A DNA stretch of 64,000 nt, from the NCBI GenBank assembly GCA_036365515.1, contig CM070875.1:87872128-87936127 (forward strand). Direction: 5' to 3'. Both the position numbers and the translations under genes were made by a program. Every line of letters begins with the position of its first letter. Within the stretch, counting starts at the first letter, position 1. This DNA comes from Torymus aiolomorphi. Taxonomy: Eukaryota > Arthropoda > Insecta > Hymenoptera > Torymidae. Below, in pieces: positions 52,597-63,775 of this stretch. The notes under the pieces are model-generated. The model saw nothing but the letters and a program-made list of their open reading frames with translations, was not told the origin of the DNA and did not search any database.

Positions 52597-54585
52597 GGTA
52601 GAAGTCATACAGTTATAAGATTATCTATTCATACAGAAAATCAACAGAAGATTATTTTTGATGAAAACAATGTATTAAGTGCATTAAATAAATGGGAAAC
52701 TACATTAACAGCATGGTTTACGTTAAATAAAAATGATGATTTTGCAAAAAAAATAAAATATGTAAACATACCAAAATATTGTATTTTTTCTAATGAAAAA
52801 AAAAATGGTTAAAACGTTCAAAACAGCGAATAAATAAGGCTATTGGTAGATTAAATGTAGTATCACCGAAAGACACTGAACGTTTTTTCTTTCTTATAGA
52901 GAAACTGCTATTATCATGGGTTTAGTCGAACACGAAACACAAATTTATAATATTTTCGAAGAAGCACGTCAAATAATGCTTCCCTTCCAGTTACGAAAAT
53001 TTTTTGCTACTTTTCTTTTATGCGAAAACATTCAAGGTAATATTATTTGGGAAAAATATAAACAATTTTTTACAGAAGATTTTAGTGTAGATACAGAAAA
53101 TAAAGCACTTGGACATATCAATGGAATATTGAATACTGTAGAAATGTCATGTAACGATTTTGGTTTACCTGAACCAAATATAAACGAAATATGTAAAATA
53201 GATGAATTTAATTTAGAAATTATAAACTACAGTAAAGAAAAATTTAATAATATGTTCAATCAATTGAATGAAGACCAAAAATATATTTTTGAAACAATAA
53301 TATATAATACCAATAAAATGTATTTCTTAGATGGTCCAGGTGGTTCAGGAAAAACTTTTTTATATAAAACATTGATTCATTATTTCATTACAATAAAAAA
53401 AAAAATTTTATCAATGGCTTGGACAGGTATAGCATCTATTTTGTTACCTAAAGGTATGACAAGCCATCGAACATTCCGATTACCACTAGATTTATCTAAT
53501 ATTGAAACTGCTTTCCTAAAATTAGATTCAGATAAAAAAAAATTAAGAGAAGTTGAAGTTATTTTCTGGGACAAAGCTTCAATGATACCTAAAAAAGCTT
53601 TGGAAATCGTAGATAAAACTTTAAAAGATGTATATTATAATAATAATCCCTTTGGGGGAAAATTAATTATTTTAGGTGGATATTTTAGACAAATTCTTCC
53701 AGTAGTAAAAAATGGATTTAGAAATAGAATTATAGAAGAATCCATTAAACATTCATATGTTTGGCTTTATTTCATATTTTTAAATTAAAAATAAATATAC
53801 GTACTAAAAATAAAGAATTTGCATCATTTTTATTAAATATAGGAGAAGGAAAAATTGATCAATTTATTATTCCTAATGAAAGGAAATCAAATGATGTTTG
53901 TCATATAATTTATAAAAATATTGACAACAATTCTGATTTTTCAAAAAATGTTATATTAACTTTATATAATGAAGAAGTAAATATATTAAATAATAAAATA
54001 TTAAACTTAATTAATCATGAAACTATAACATATTATAGTATAGATTATGCAACACATAAAGGAGTCGATCAAACAGATGAAAATATTCATCTAAATTATC
54101 CAATAGAAATGTTAAATAACATGCGCGAAGGTTTACCTCAACATGAATTGAAATTAAAAATAAATTCAATAGTAATGTTAATTCGAAATATTCGAATAAG
54201 TGATGGATTATGTAATGGAATCCGACTCAAAATAATAGGATTATATAAATATAATATAAAAGCTGAAATCATTACAGGAGAAAATAAAGGAAAACAATTT
54301 TTTATTCCCCATATAACACTTAATACTTGTGAATCGTCTACATTGCCGTTTATCTTATATAGGAAACAATTTTCTATTGTATTAGCTTTTGCTATAACTA
54401 TTAATAAATCTCAAGGTCAAATGTTCGATATCATGGGATTATTTTTAAAAACATCTTTATTCTCTCATGGTCAATTACACGTTGCTCTTTCAAGATGTAA
54501 AAATCCAAATAATATATACATACAAAATGAATCAGAAAATAAATATCAAATAACAAATATTGTTTCGAAAGAAATATTAGATTAA
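52597..54585 (+). pseudogene. Helitron PIF1-like helicase, frameshifted and internally deleted
   Basis: Segment 1 (52597-52812) has the block before the helicase (KWETTLTAWFTLN, IKYVNIPKYCIF). After a shift, AIGRLNVVSPKDTERFF is seen, then a gap relative to the family. Segment 2 (52916-53788): LPFQLRKFFATFLL, Walker A GPGGSGKT (residues 140-147), and Walker B VIFWDKA in which the usual Asp-Glu is Asp-Lys (219-220). Then FGGKLIILGGYFRQILPV. A single-base shift near 53764 leads to segment 3 (to 54585): LKINIRTKNKEFASFLL, CNGIRLKI, AFAITINKSQGQ (motif V) and HVALSRCKNP (motif VI). It would unwind DNA in rolling-circle transposition. The frame breaks and the lost Glu make it inactive. Confidence 0.85.
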
Positions 54586-54670
54586 TTACATTTTTTTATC
54601 TTATTTTCTTTTATTATATTATGATATTAAACATTTTTAACTGTAACATATTTAATACAATTGCCAATAG

Positions 54671-55075
54671 GTGGCCAATCAAGGAGATTCAAGACCTAGT
54701 CCATTAAGATGGGATCCAACACAAAAAATATATGTCGAAGTAGAAAGTATACAGCATGCAAGATATTTGGATGAAATAAATAAACAACTACAAAATCATA
54801 TTAATGCGGAAGATGAATATGAACATGATTTAAGTAATCAAATAAATGAATATAATAATGATATCACACAAGAACAAATTCCATTGATTTGGAATCCAGA
54901 ACAAAATAAATATAATGAAGTAGATAATCTAAAAGATGCCGTTAAACTTGACAGGTTAAACGAAATGGTGGAAAAATATGAAAAAGAAGAAAATAAGTAT
55001 AATGAGTATAATAATAACTTACTTAAAGAGTATGATATGAATTATATAAAAACTTTAATTGAAACATATAAATAA
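54671..55075 (+). CDS. Helitron accessory ORF with two tandem ~29-residue repeats
   Basis: Open for 134 codons to a TAA at 55073-55075; it has no ATG at its start. Just upstream the sequence AATTGCCAATAG|G (AG at 54669-54670) looks like a 3' splice site, so it may be a last exon. Two repeats share the pattern W-P-Q-Y-EV-LD-N: LRWDPTQKIYVEVES...LDEINKQL (residues ~12-40) and LIWNPEQNKYNEVDN...LDRLNEMV (~73-101). Glu/Asn-rich helical linkers follow each. I do not recognise the family. It has the same strand as the helicase, 85 bp downstream. The stop codon lies in the left arm of the palindromic MITE, so the natural C-terminus may be altered. Confidence 0.45.
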   Translation: MANQGDSRPSPLRWDPTQKIYVEVESIQHARYLDEINKQLQNHINAEDEYEHDLSNQINEYNNDITQEQIPLIWNPEQNKYNEVDNLKDAVKLDRLNEMVEKYEKEENKYNEYNNNLLKEYDMNYIKTLIETYK

Positions 55076-55490
55076 GAATTAAATTCAATTGATAAAAATT
55101 AATGTTATCCTTCTTTAACAATAACAAATTATGTCCTAACAATTAACTACATATAAAAAACCGCTGTCAATTCATTGGCCCGTAGCTTCCTCAACCGTAA
55201 TTTATATAAATTTGATATAAATAAATAATAAATAAATAAATTTAAAAATTAACAATTTTTAATATTCATAAATGAATTTAATTATAATTATGCAATAAAT
55301 TTTTTAAAAATTATAAATTTTGTTATTAAAAATTAATTAATGGAATCAACAAATTACGGTTGAGGAAGCTACGGGCCAATGAATTGACAGCGGTTTTTTA
55401 TATGTAGTTAATTGTTAGGACATAATTTATTATTGTTAAAGAAGGATAACATTAATTTTTATCAATTGAATTTAATTCTTATTTATATGT
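55063..55490. mobile_element. Palindromic MITE with near-identical 140-bp arms
   Basis: Arms 55063-55206 and 55346-55490 are complementary with about one mismatch per 100 bp around a ~140-bp AT-rich centre. The core motif GAGGAAGCTACGGGCCAATG also occurs near 5471-5515 and 35095-35120. Confidence 0.8.
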
Positions 55491-56700
55491 TATTTATAAC
55501 TTTATTTATATAAAGTTATATATAACTTTATTTATATCATTTAAAATAGAAGTAAAATATCTAAATTTTATAATAAAACAAATAGCTATCACGGTTGTTT
55601 TGTTATTAACAAAAATTTGTTTTTTTTTTATATTTCATAATTCATATTTTTTAAGAAAAAAAAAATTTATAGCTATCATTGTTCTTTTGTTATTAACAAA
55701 AATTTGTTTTTTTTTTATATTTCATAATTCATATTTTTTAAGAAAAAAAAAATTTATAGCTATCATTGTTCTTTTGTTATTAACAAAAACGTGTTTTTTT
55801 AAAAAAGTTCATAAGTCACAAATAAATTATAATAATGCAGAATATAATACATTCATAATGCATATTTTATAATTACAATAGATTATAATAGATATAATTT
55901 TTAAACATTTTAATTCATTTTGTTACACAACATTGGAGTTATGAGTTTTTAAAACAAAACACGTTTTTGTTTTTGATGATAACTAAAGAACCGTGATAGA
56001 TAGAAAATTATTTTTTGTTAGAAAATATCGGTATTTTAATTCTCTTTCGAATGCCACCCATCCCATTCAGATACATAGAGCCGTTCTCGAGAAATTACGA
56101 TTTAAAAAAAATGTAAAAAAATTTTTAACCCCAAATATCTCTGAAATTTATGGACCAATCATTTTGCCCAAAGAACTCGACCGAGAACTATAAAAAATCT
56201 ACCTCTAGAAGGAATTTTGAAGCCATTAAGTAAATTTTACTCTTGTAATCGTTGGACATACAAAACTGATTTTTTTCATTTTTCAAATTTTTACTCAAAA
56301 TCTAGCGTACAGAATGCATTCAACTTTTAACATATTATAGCTATTTATATTCTGTATTATCATGATTTTTCTCAAAAAAATTGACCGTTAAGTTTAGGAG
56401 TTATAAGCTTCTAAAAAAAACACGTTTTTGTTAATAACAAAAGAACCGTGATAGCTAGAAACTTTTTTTTTTTTAGAAAATATAGGTATTTTAATTCTCT
56501 TTCGAACGCTACCCATCAGACTCGAATAACTCGATCCTATCATTAAAAAAAAATCAAAAAACAGTTTTGAGAAAATCGAAAATTTGAAAAAAAAACAAAA
56601 ACGCATCGCCCCAATCAAAAAACTGATTTTTGACCCGCCATCACGCAAAAAAAAACAAAAAAAATGAGACCTGTCCGGTCAAAATCGACCGAGTAGAAGC
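55491..56700 (-). repeat. AT-rich repeats: 85-bp tandem units and satellite copy
   Basis: 55587-55810 has almost three ~85-bp units (ATAGCTATCATTGTTCTTTT ... TTTAAGAAAAAAAAAA). 55960-56300 and 56400-56540 are reverse copies of the ~325-bp satellite family. The plus-strand 90-codon frame (55600-55872) is an artefact of the tandem units. No gene. Confidence 0.6.
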
Positions 56701-56711
56701 TGAGATCCAGG

Positions 56712-56715
<4 letters not shown>

Positions 56716-56750
<35 letters not shown>

Positions 56751-56769
56751 CCACACACACCCACCCACA

Positions 56770-56832
<63 letters not shown>

Positions 56833-56846
56833 ACACACACACACAT
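56716..56846. repeat. (AC)n microsatellite
   Basis: About 130 bp of AC with scattered CCC interruptions. Thr-His and Cys-Val frames over it are artefacts. Confidence 0.95.
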
Positions 56847-56967
56847 CCATAGACATTTTTCAAAAACCATGTATTTTGATTCCTAACACCTCGGAACACA
56901 ATTATAACATGTTTTTACAACAACTCAAAAATTTACTATCACAAAGCTTCCTCTAGGAGGAAGCAAT

Positions 56968-59340
56968 TTCCCAAATAAAAAATTATCAAATTTTTCGTAA
57001 ATTTTAACTATTATTTAGTAAATAATACATGACAAATAATTATTAGAAGTAAAAAAATTTAATTTCTTAAATTTATGTCCTAATAATTATCTACATATAA
57101 AAAAGCAACAATAAAAATATACAAAGTTCCTAAAATACTTATGAACCCTTAAAGGATTATAGAAAAATATTATTAATAGCATTTTTTGTAATGTTCAAAT
57201 GATAACAATTAAACTTTTTTTAAATTGTCACGGGGTGGATTTTCGGGCTAAGGCACGTTTCACCTGTGTACCTTAGCGGTTCAAACCCATATCTCTCGGT
57301 TCAACTCCCGGAGATATAATAGCCAGATTAGGCAACAGACGCTACAACGTCGTGCAATGTTAACCTAATCTGGTTACTTACCATGCAACACGCAAGTCGA
57401 AGATTCGCGCTTTATTTCTCACCAGTGACTCGAACTCCTCTCCTGGTCAGTGGTTCGTGTGCCGGCTGCTCAGATGTAACGAAACGTATTCTCTTACGTA
57501 ACGTCCGCGGAGGCGTCGGGGAGCGGGGAATGACTAAGGTCGCGAAATGATAACTCGAGGGTTAAAGTTAATAACAAAAGACTATGGTTTATTAAATAAA
57601 AGAAGTTGTGGTGTGATAGTGGATCAGAAATATAAAAGAAATGAATTTAGGTTTGCGTATTCCCTATCTAAACGGTGCGCCAGCACGTTACCTCTGATGT
57701 CAGCTGCCTCGGAGACTGACGTCACGCTCACGGTAATTTACGCCGCGCACGTAGGGTATAATACGCCTCACGTGTGCGGTACTCTACGCGCGCGCTCACC
57801 GAGTAAAGCGACGAAGTGTGAGAGCAGTCATGATCGCCGCGCGACGCACACACGTATAAGTGTGAGAGAGAGGGTAGACGGCGGGTTTACACGTATGTGC
57901 ACCTGTTGTGCGCACTCACCGGCTTTGAAAAAGCCGGTGGTTTGACCTCGCGTTTAACCTTGATGAAGCGCGAGCCCGATGCCTACATTCTCTCCTCGCA
58001 CTTGCTCTCACCGCACGAGAACGCCTACTCGAAGCCGATGTCCAGGTACGACGAGCCTGGACAAGCGGTTACGCGGAGCTAATACGCGGCGCGGAAGAAT
58101 GCGTGCACGCTTACCTTTTACCCAATTTAGCAAAGGTTCAAGTAGTTGATCGGTCTCGGACGTGTCTGGTCTTACTTCCTGAGTAATATAAAAATCTTGA
58201 TGCTGCGGTGGAGCGGACACGAAAAGAGCTATTACTTCCTCCAGACACTAAGTGGTTTGAGTGCGGCAGGTGATACTAGCCTGTCGCACTTGAACTATGC
58301 ACTTTAACGCGCGAAAACCGCAGAAGTACCTCAATACACTATTTTTGTATATCACGAGCAAAACTCTCGTGATTCGCGCTCTGACACGGTACTTCTCTTC
58401 AAAAGAACGAACGAGTCTTCTTTTAATAACGGGCGAAACAAGGTGAAGCGAAACGAAAAGCGGTTGCAGAATATCGTAGCGAACTATAAGATGGCCGTCG
58501 CCAGCTCGCCGCGGTCCGCTAGTCATCACGTCGATGCAGCTCAGATTCTGCATCGACGCGCCATCTCTCGTTCGCGCGCATGAGTTTCTTCAACTACGAC
58601 TTATACTCGACGTCGGTACGCCAGGCCGTGACAAAATATATAATATTTAAAATTTTACGAAAATAGTAATGAAATTTTGAAAATATTATAAGTTCATTAA
58701 CATTTCTCATATTCTACATAATGTTAACATATAATGCTAAAATATATATAAAAGGAACAATAAATATGTGTTTCCTAATTATGAAAAGCATACAAAAAAT
58801 TAAAACATTAAAGAATATGTTAAAGAAAAATTTTCCCAAATGAAAAATTATCAAAATTTTCGTAAATTTTAACTATTATTTAGTAAATAATACATGACAA
58901 ATAATTATTAGAAGTCAAAAAATTTAATATCTTAAATTTATGTCCTAACAATTATCTACATATAAAAAAGCAACAATAAAAATATACAAAGTTCCTAAAA
59001 TACTTATGAACCCTTAAAGGATTATAGAAAAATATTATTAATAGCATTTTTTGTAATGTTCAAATGATAACAATTAAACTTTTTTTAAATATATAATATT
59101 TAAAATTTTACGAAAGTAGTAATGAAATTTTGAAAATATTATAAGTTCATTAACATTTCTCATATTCTACATAATGTTAACATATAATGCTAAAATATAT
59201 ATATAAAAGGAACAATAAATATATGTGTTTTCTAATTATGAAAAGCATACAAAAAATTAAAACATTAAAGAATATGTTAAAGAAAAATTTTCCCAAACGA
59301 AAAATTATCAAAATTTTCGTAAATTTTAACTATTTTTTAT
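56968..59340 (+). repeat. ~455-bp tandem repeat of the Helitron 3' region
   Basis: Units start near 56968, 58833 and 59288, each with TCCCAAA(T/C)(A/G)AAAAATTATC. The first unit is split by the solo LTR at 57226-58633; the second is intact; the third is partial. The intact unit is the empty site for the LTR. Confidence 0.75.
57226..58633. mobile_element. Solo LTR, 1408 bp, 4-bp target duplication
   Basis: TGTCACGG ... CCGTGACA, with AAAT on both sides (57222-57225, 58634-58637). The tandem copy at 59085-59100 reads TTTTTTTAAATATATAATAT uninterrupted, confirming the site. Termini resemble those of the Gypsy LTRs (TGTAACGG/CCGTTACA), so a related family is inferred. Frames inside (57547-57945, 57897-58082) show no domains. 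Confidence 0.85.
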
Positions 59341-59404
59341 TAAATAATACATGAAAAATATGTAGTAAAATAAGTCATATATAAAAAGTATGCCAATTTA
59401 AAAT

Positions 59405-59605
59405 TAAATATCGAAAGTGGTTACGTAGGGCTATTGGCGACGGATACCACTTTAAAAAAAAATCCAACGCGCCTATTCACAGTACCTCTAAGGTGGCGTG
59501 GAAAACTGTTAAATATATATAACTTATATATTATACATTTCATATCTTTATAAACATTTTTCAAATGGGCTCTTTCTAAATATACATTTATATCTTTCTA
59601 TATAA
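59405..59605 (-). repeat. Helitron right subterminal inverted repeat
   Basis: Mirror of 52310-52510, with CCAACGCGCCTATTCACAGT and GGTGGCGTGGAAAACTGTTA. Confidence 0.65.
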
Positions 59606-59694
59606 AAATAGCTTTACAGACTTTATCAAACAATAATTTTTATCAAAAGTGTACAATTTAAAACATTTTTTATTATATTAATTTTTTCAACACG

Positions 59695-59740
59695 TCGGGG
59701 GTTGGTGAGCGGAGCGAGCAGGGGGGCGAAACCCCACTAG
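59695..59740 (+). terminator. Helitron 3' terminus with hairpin and CTAG
   Basis: GGGGTTGGTGAGCGGAGCGA, CAGGGGGGCGAAACCCCACTAG. The GGGGCGAAACCCC hairpin precedes CTAG by two bases. It is the rolling-circle termination signal of the element, not a transcription terminator. The same layout ends the second Helitron at 63772. Confidence 0.75.
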
Positions 59741-59890
59741 TATATATATATATGCCAAACCATAAGACTGAAGATAGTCAAAGATTTTTGTATTAAGCGC
59801 AATTTCAGTTCTGAATCTATGAAATGAGTTAAAGAATATCTGTAATTACTAGCGTACTAAATTAGTGAATAGGATATGACTGAGAGGGAG

Positions 59891-59969
59891 TGTTGGAATC
59901 TAGGTATAGTAACACCTTATTATACTGCGAGTTCTGGTAGGAGAGGGGAGGGGCTCGGAGCGCTGAAGC
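59891..59969 (+). mobile_element. Fragment of the Copia-type LTR
   Basis: TGTTGGAATCTAGGTATAGT to GGAGCGCTGAAG matches 48694-48772. Only the left third of the LTR is present. Confidence 0.7.
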
Positions 59970-60219
59970 GAGATTAATGGGTGCTAATGCTTAAGGTTAT
60001 TTACTAACTTATAAATAGTAAGAAATTTATACAATGGAAGGTATTACAATATAAAATTGTAATATCATTAAATTAGATAAGTGTAAATATTTTGCATTAT
60101 TGCAAGTATATGGCACATATATTGTAAAAATATAATGGCACATCTTTATCAGTCACATTTTAAAATTCACAGTTAATTGAATAAATTTATAGTATAATTT
60201 ATTGAAAATAATATATTAA
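59970..60219. repeat. AT-rich repeat, uninterrupted relative of the mariner insertion site
   Basis: 60002-60140 is the reverse complement of the two mariner flanks (5490-5595 and 8971-9030) joined together. Confidence 0.65.
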
Positions 60220-61314
60220 ACCTTAAGAATATAGAGTTTGAATATTGAATATATGCTTTTATAACTTAAACATAATAGAATATAGAGAGAAAAAGAAATA
60301 TATGTGCAAAGATTAAAAACTATTAATTTTGAAGCATGTTATAATTGAATGCCTGCACTTGAATAGACATATTATATATTTGAATATAAGATTTCTAAAT
60401 TAAATTATACATCAAGTAGCATGGTACTTCCTTAATAAAAATGTTATGAAGCGAAGTCCTACTAATAAAAGAATCATATTTTATTTATAAATATCTGATC
60501 CTTGTAATCTAATTTCATTTTGATATTTTTATAGTAAATAACCTTAAGCCTTTGACCCGTTAATCTTCGATTAAATATTAAATTCAATTTTAAGTAGATA
60601 CAAAATGTATGAGTTAAGAATATTAGTGAATTAAGTGGTTTCGATTGGATATTCAGAAAATTGAAACTGAATGTAATTCAGAATTCACAGTTACATCAGA
60701 CTTATTATATGCGTCTCATATTATTGAAAATAGATGTTAAATGTTCTATTTGATCCTTTAAAAAGACTCAGTGAGTGGATCCATGATATAAGATTTATGA
60801 ATCATAATAACTTTCTAGATCAATCATACGGTCAGATATTCCAATTATTGGTTTTTCTTGATATTTCAGAAAATTGTAACTTTTTTCCCTTAGCTTGGCC
60901 AGTATCGAACCAGGTCTCATTTTCAAGGATTTTAAAAGAAGAATCCAAACAAATTTTGTCGAACAAATAATATTACGCCGCTCTCACAATATCCTCCGCT
61001 GAAGGTGTAATAAAAATCAACCAATCAGGGACTTTCATAAAAGGTTACAAAAAAATACTAACACATTCTGCAAGTAAAATGCAAACTTTTTCCTAATCAA
61101 TGTTCTACACAAAAAGTTTCAATATTTTGTGTAGAAAAATGAATAACGTTGAATATTAACCAAAAGCTTAAAATTGGATTTCAGTATTCCATAACATTAT
61201 TTTTGAAATTTCCGGTCTAAAACTCTAGGAACATTTTTTTTTTCATACAAAACTAGAAGTAAACCGATTTTCAGCGATTTTAAAATTTTGAGCCGCTCAC
61301 TTCACCTGAAATAT
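60220..61314 (+). mobile_element. LINE 5'-end fragment, copy B
   Basis: Collinear with copy A (1861-2690) and copy C up to and just beyond the start of the LINE ORF (about 61078). It ends in the GCGATTTTAAAATTTTGAGC segment shared with copy D. The frame 60734-60970 is in the leader and unlikely to be a gene. Confidence 0.6.
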
Positions 61315-61629
61315 CCCTCTATATATTCCTATATTATATAGGAACATTTAATAATTATATAAGGCTAAATATATATATTTATAAGGCTCAAAATGGGTAC
61401 CTACCCGCTCCACCCCCCTCCACCCCCGCCACTTCATCGCCACTTTTTACCGTGAAATTCTTTCAAATTTTACGTTATTTTCAAGGGTGTCTGTCCTTCC
61501 AACCCCTCCAACCCCTCCATTCCCTCCACCACCCGCCACACCCCTCCACCCCCTCCACGTCTCCACCACCTACTCCTCCACATAGCCCTCCACCTATCCC
61601 ACCATACTTAATCCATTCCTCATATTATG

Positions 61630-63190
61630 CTGAAAATTGTATATACGGAATTTCTGGATTCGCTGAATACGAATCTGAACTCCGATTTTGAGAATTCAAA
61701 ATGGCGGATCGATAATGGCGGTCAAATATTGAAATATTACTGGACCTTGCTGAAAAATGTATGTACGGGATTTCTGGATTCGATAATTATGAATATGAAC
61801 CCAGATTTTCAGAATCCAAAATGACGGATCGAAGATGGAGGCCAAATATTCAAATATTAATGAATTTTGTTGAAAATTGTATATTATGGGTTTCCAGATT
61901 CTCTGATTAGGAATCCGAACGCAGATTTTGTAAATACAATTATATTACTGGATTGTGCTGAAAATTGTATATAGGGGTATCTGGATTCGCTGATTATGAA
62001 TTTGAACTCATATTTTGCTAAATCAAAATAGTGGCCAAATATTGATACATTACTTAATTTTGCAATTGTATATGAAGGATTTCTGGATTCGCATGATGAC
62101 GAATTTGAATTCAGCTTATAAAAATTCAAAATGAGGGATCAAAAATGGCGGCCAAATTTGAAATATTACTGGATTTTGCTAAAAATTGTATATAGGGTTT
62201 TACTGGATTCGCTGATTAGAAATCTGAATTGAGATTATGAAAATTCCATATGACGGATCGATGATGACGGCCAAATATTGAACTATTACTGCATCTTGCG
62301 GAAAAATGTATGTATGGAATTTCTGGATTCGCTGATTACGAATCTGAACTCAGATTTTGAAAATTCAAAATAGTGGACCCAAGATGGCGGCCAAAATTTG
62401 AAATTTTACCAGAATTTGCTAAAAATTGTATGTTGTGAGTTCCCGGATTCGTTGATTAGGAATCTGAACTCAGATTTTGTAAATATACAATGGCGGCCAA
62501 AAATTAAAATATTATTGGATTTTGCTGAAAATTGTACATAGGGGACATCTAGATTCGCTGATTACGAATCTGAACTAATATTTTGCCAATTCAAAATGGC
62601 GGCCAAATATTGAAATATTACTGAATTTTGCGATTGTATGTGGGGGATTTCTGAATTCGCATATTAGGATTTCTGGATTCGATGATTACGAATCTGAGCT
62701 CAGATTTTAAAAATTCAAAATGGCGGCAAAATATTTAAATAATACTGGATTTTGCTGAAAATTGTATATAAGGGGTTTCTGGATTCGCTGATTACGAATC
62801 TGAACTCAGATTTTCAGAATTCAAAATGACTGATCGAAAATGGAGGTCAAATATTCAAATATTGCTGGATTTTGCTGAAAATTGTATATACGGAATTTCT
62901 GGATTCGCTGTATACGAATCTGAACTCAGTTTGTGAAAAATCAAAATAGTGTACCCAAGATGTCAGCCAAAAATTGAAATTTTACCGGAATTTGCTAAAA
63001 ATTGTATATTGTGGGTTCCCAGATTCGCTGATTAGGAATCTGAACTCAGATTTTGTAAGTAGAAAATGGCGGCCAAAAATTGAAATATTACCTGTTTCGC
63101 TGAAAATTGTATATAGGAGGTTTCTGGATTCGCTGATTACGAATCTGAACTCAGACTTTGAAAATTCAAAATGGTGGACATGAATTAAAA
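61630..63190 (+). repeat. ~105-123-bp tandem repeats inside the Helitron, about 14 units
   Basis: Each unit has CTGGATTCGCTGATTACGAA, TCTGAACTCAGATTTT, AATTCAAAATGGCGG and ATTGTATATA, with spacing mostly 103-124 bp and one ~85-bp unit. Frames such as 61627-61824 and 62974-63183 are repeat artefacts. Confidence 0.85.
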
Positions 63191-63730
63191 TATTACTGGA
63201 CTTTCCTGAAAAATTAGTTTATAGTCAATAAATAATAAATAATATCAGAGCTGACGTAATGAACCACATATATATTATGCATTATTTTGTTAAATATAAA
63301 TATACCTAATATTTTAAAAATTAATAAATGTTAAGAATAATTTTTTTAAAAAACATTACAGAAAATTTAAAAGAAAAAATAAATGTTTCATGATATTATT
63401 TAATAGGGCGTTATCCTTAATCATTATTATCAATATTTATCTTCATATGAAATATAATACGCAACTACAATTATAAGATTAATTTTAAATCACATTGTTA
63501 TATTTTCTAAAATAATCAATTTTTATATATAATTAAAATTTAAATAACTTTCCATATTTATTTGATCCAAATTTTTGTGATTATTCACTCAATGAATATT
63601 CGAGCATATCTAGCAAATTTAGAAAAAAACATTTTTAAAAACAAAATCAAGTTTACACATATTTTAGAAAACTAGTTTCAGTTGTATTAGCCTTTGGTAT
63701 AATACTTTTTTTAACAATTCACACTAAAAA
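63191..63730. other. AT-rich 3' region of the second Helitron
   Basis: No gene seen apart from the possible helicase relic near 63684. Confidence 0.5.
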
Positions 63731-63775
63731 TGGGGGTTGGCCAGCGGAGCGAGCAGGGGCGAAGCCACCTAGTAC

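Larger units (their letters stand above)
52041..59740 (+). mobile_element. Helitron with decayed helicase and nested insertions
   Basis: 5' end TCTTCCTATATTATATAGAG after an A (52040). 3' end is a GC-rich hairpin (GGGGCGAAACCCC) followed by ACTAG at 59740 and a T. Ends of this type, A|TC...CTAG|T, are diagnostic. The second Helitron (61315-63772) shares both ends and the CCTCC-rich 5' region with TTTTACGTTATTTTC. Subterminal inverted repeats of ~200 bp (52310-52510 and 59405-59605) recall the Helitron2/Helentron type. Contains helicase remnants, an accessory ORF, a palindromic MITE, satellite, (AC)n and a solo LTR. The HUH Rep domain is not found. Confidence 0.75.
61315..63772 (+). mobile_element. 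Non-autonomous Helitron filled with tandem repeats
   Basis: A(61314)|TCCCTCTATATATTCCTATA at the left, ...GGGGCGAAGCCACCTAG|T at the right (63772/63773). The left end shares ATTCCTATATTATATAG and the CCACC/CCTCC-rich block with the first Helitron. No helicase ORF is present. A ~20-bp phrase (TGTATTAGCCTTTGGTATAA, 63684-63703) resembles the helicase motif-V coding region at 54377 and may be a relic. Confidence 0.75.

Noticed and set aside
56615..56956. Cys-Val-rich and Thr-His-rich ORFs
   Set aside because: Products of the (AC)n tract.
57547..57945. 132-codon ORF in the solo LTR
   Set aside because: No recognisable motif, and the interval is delimited as an LTR by its termini and target duplication.
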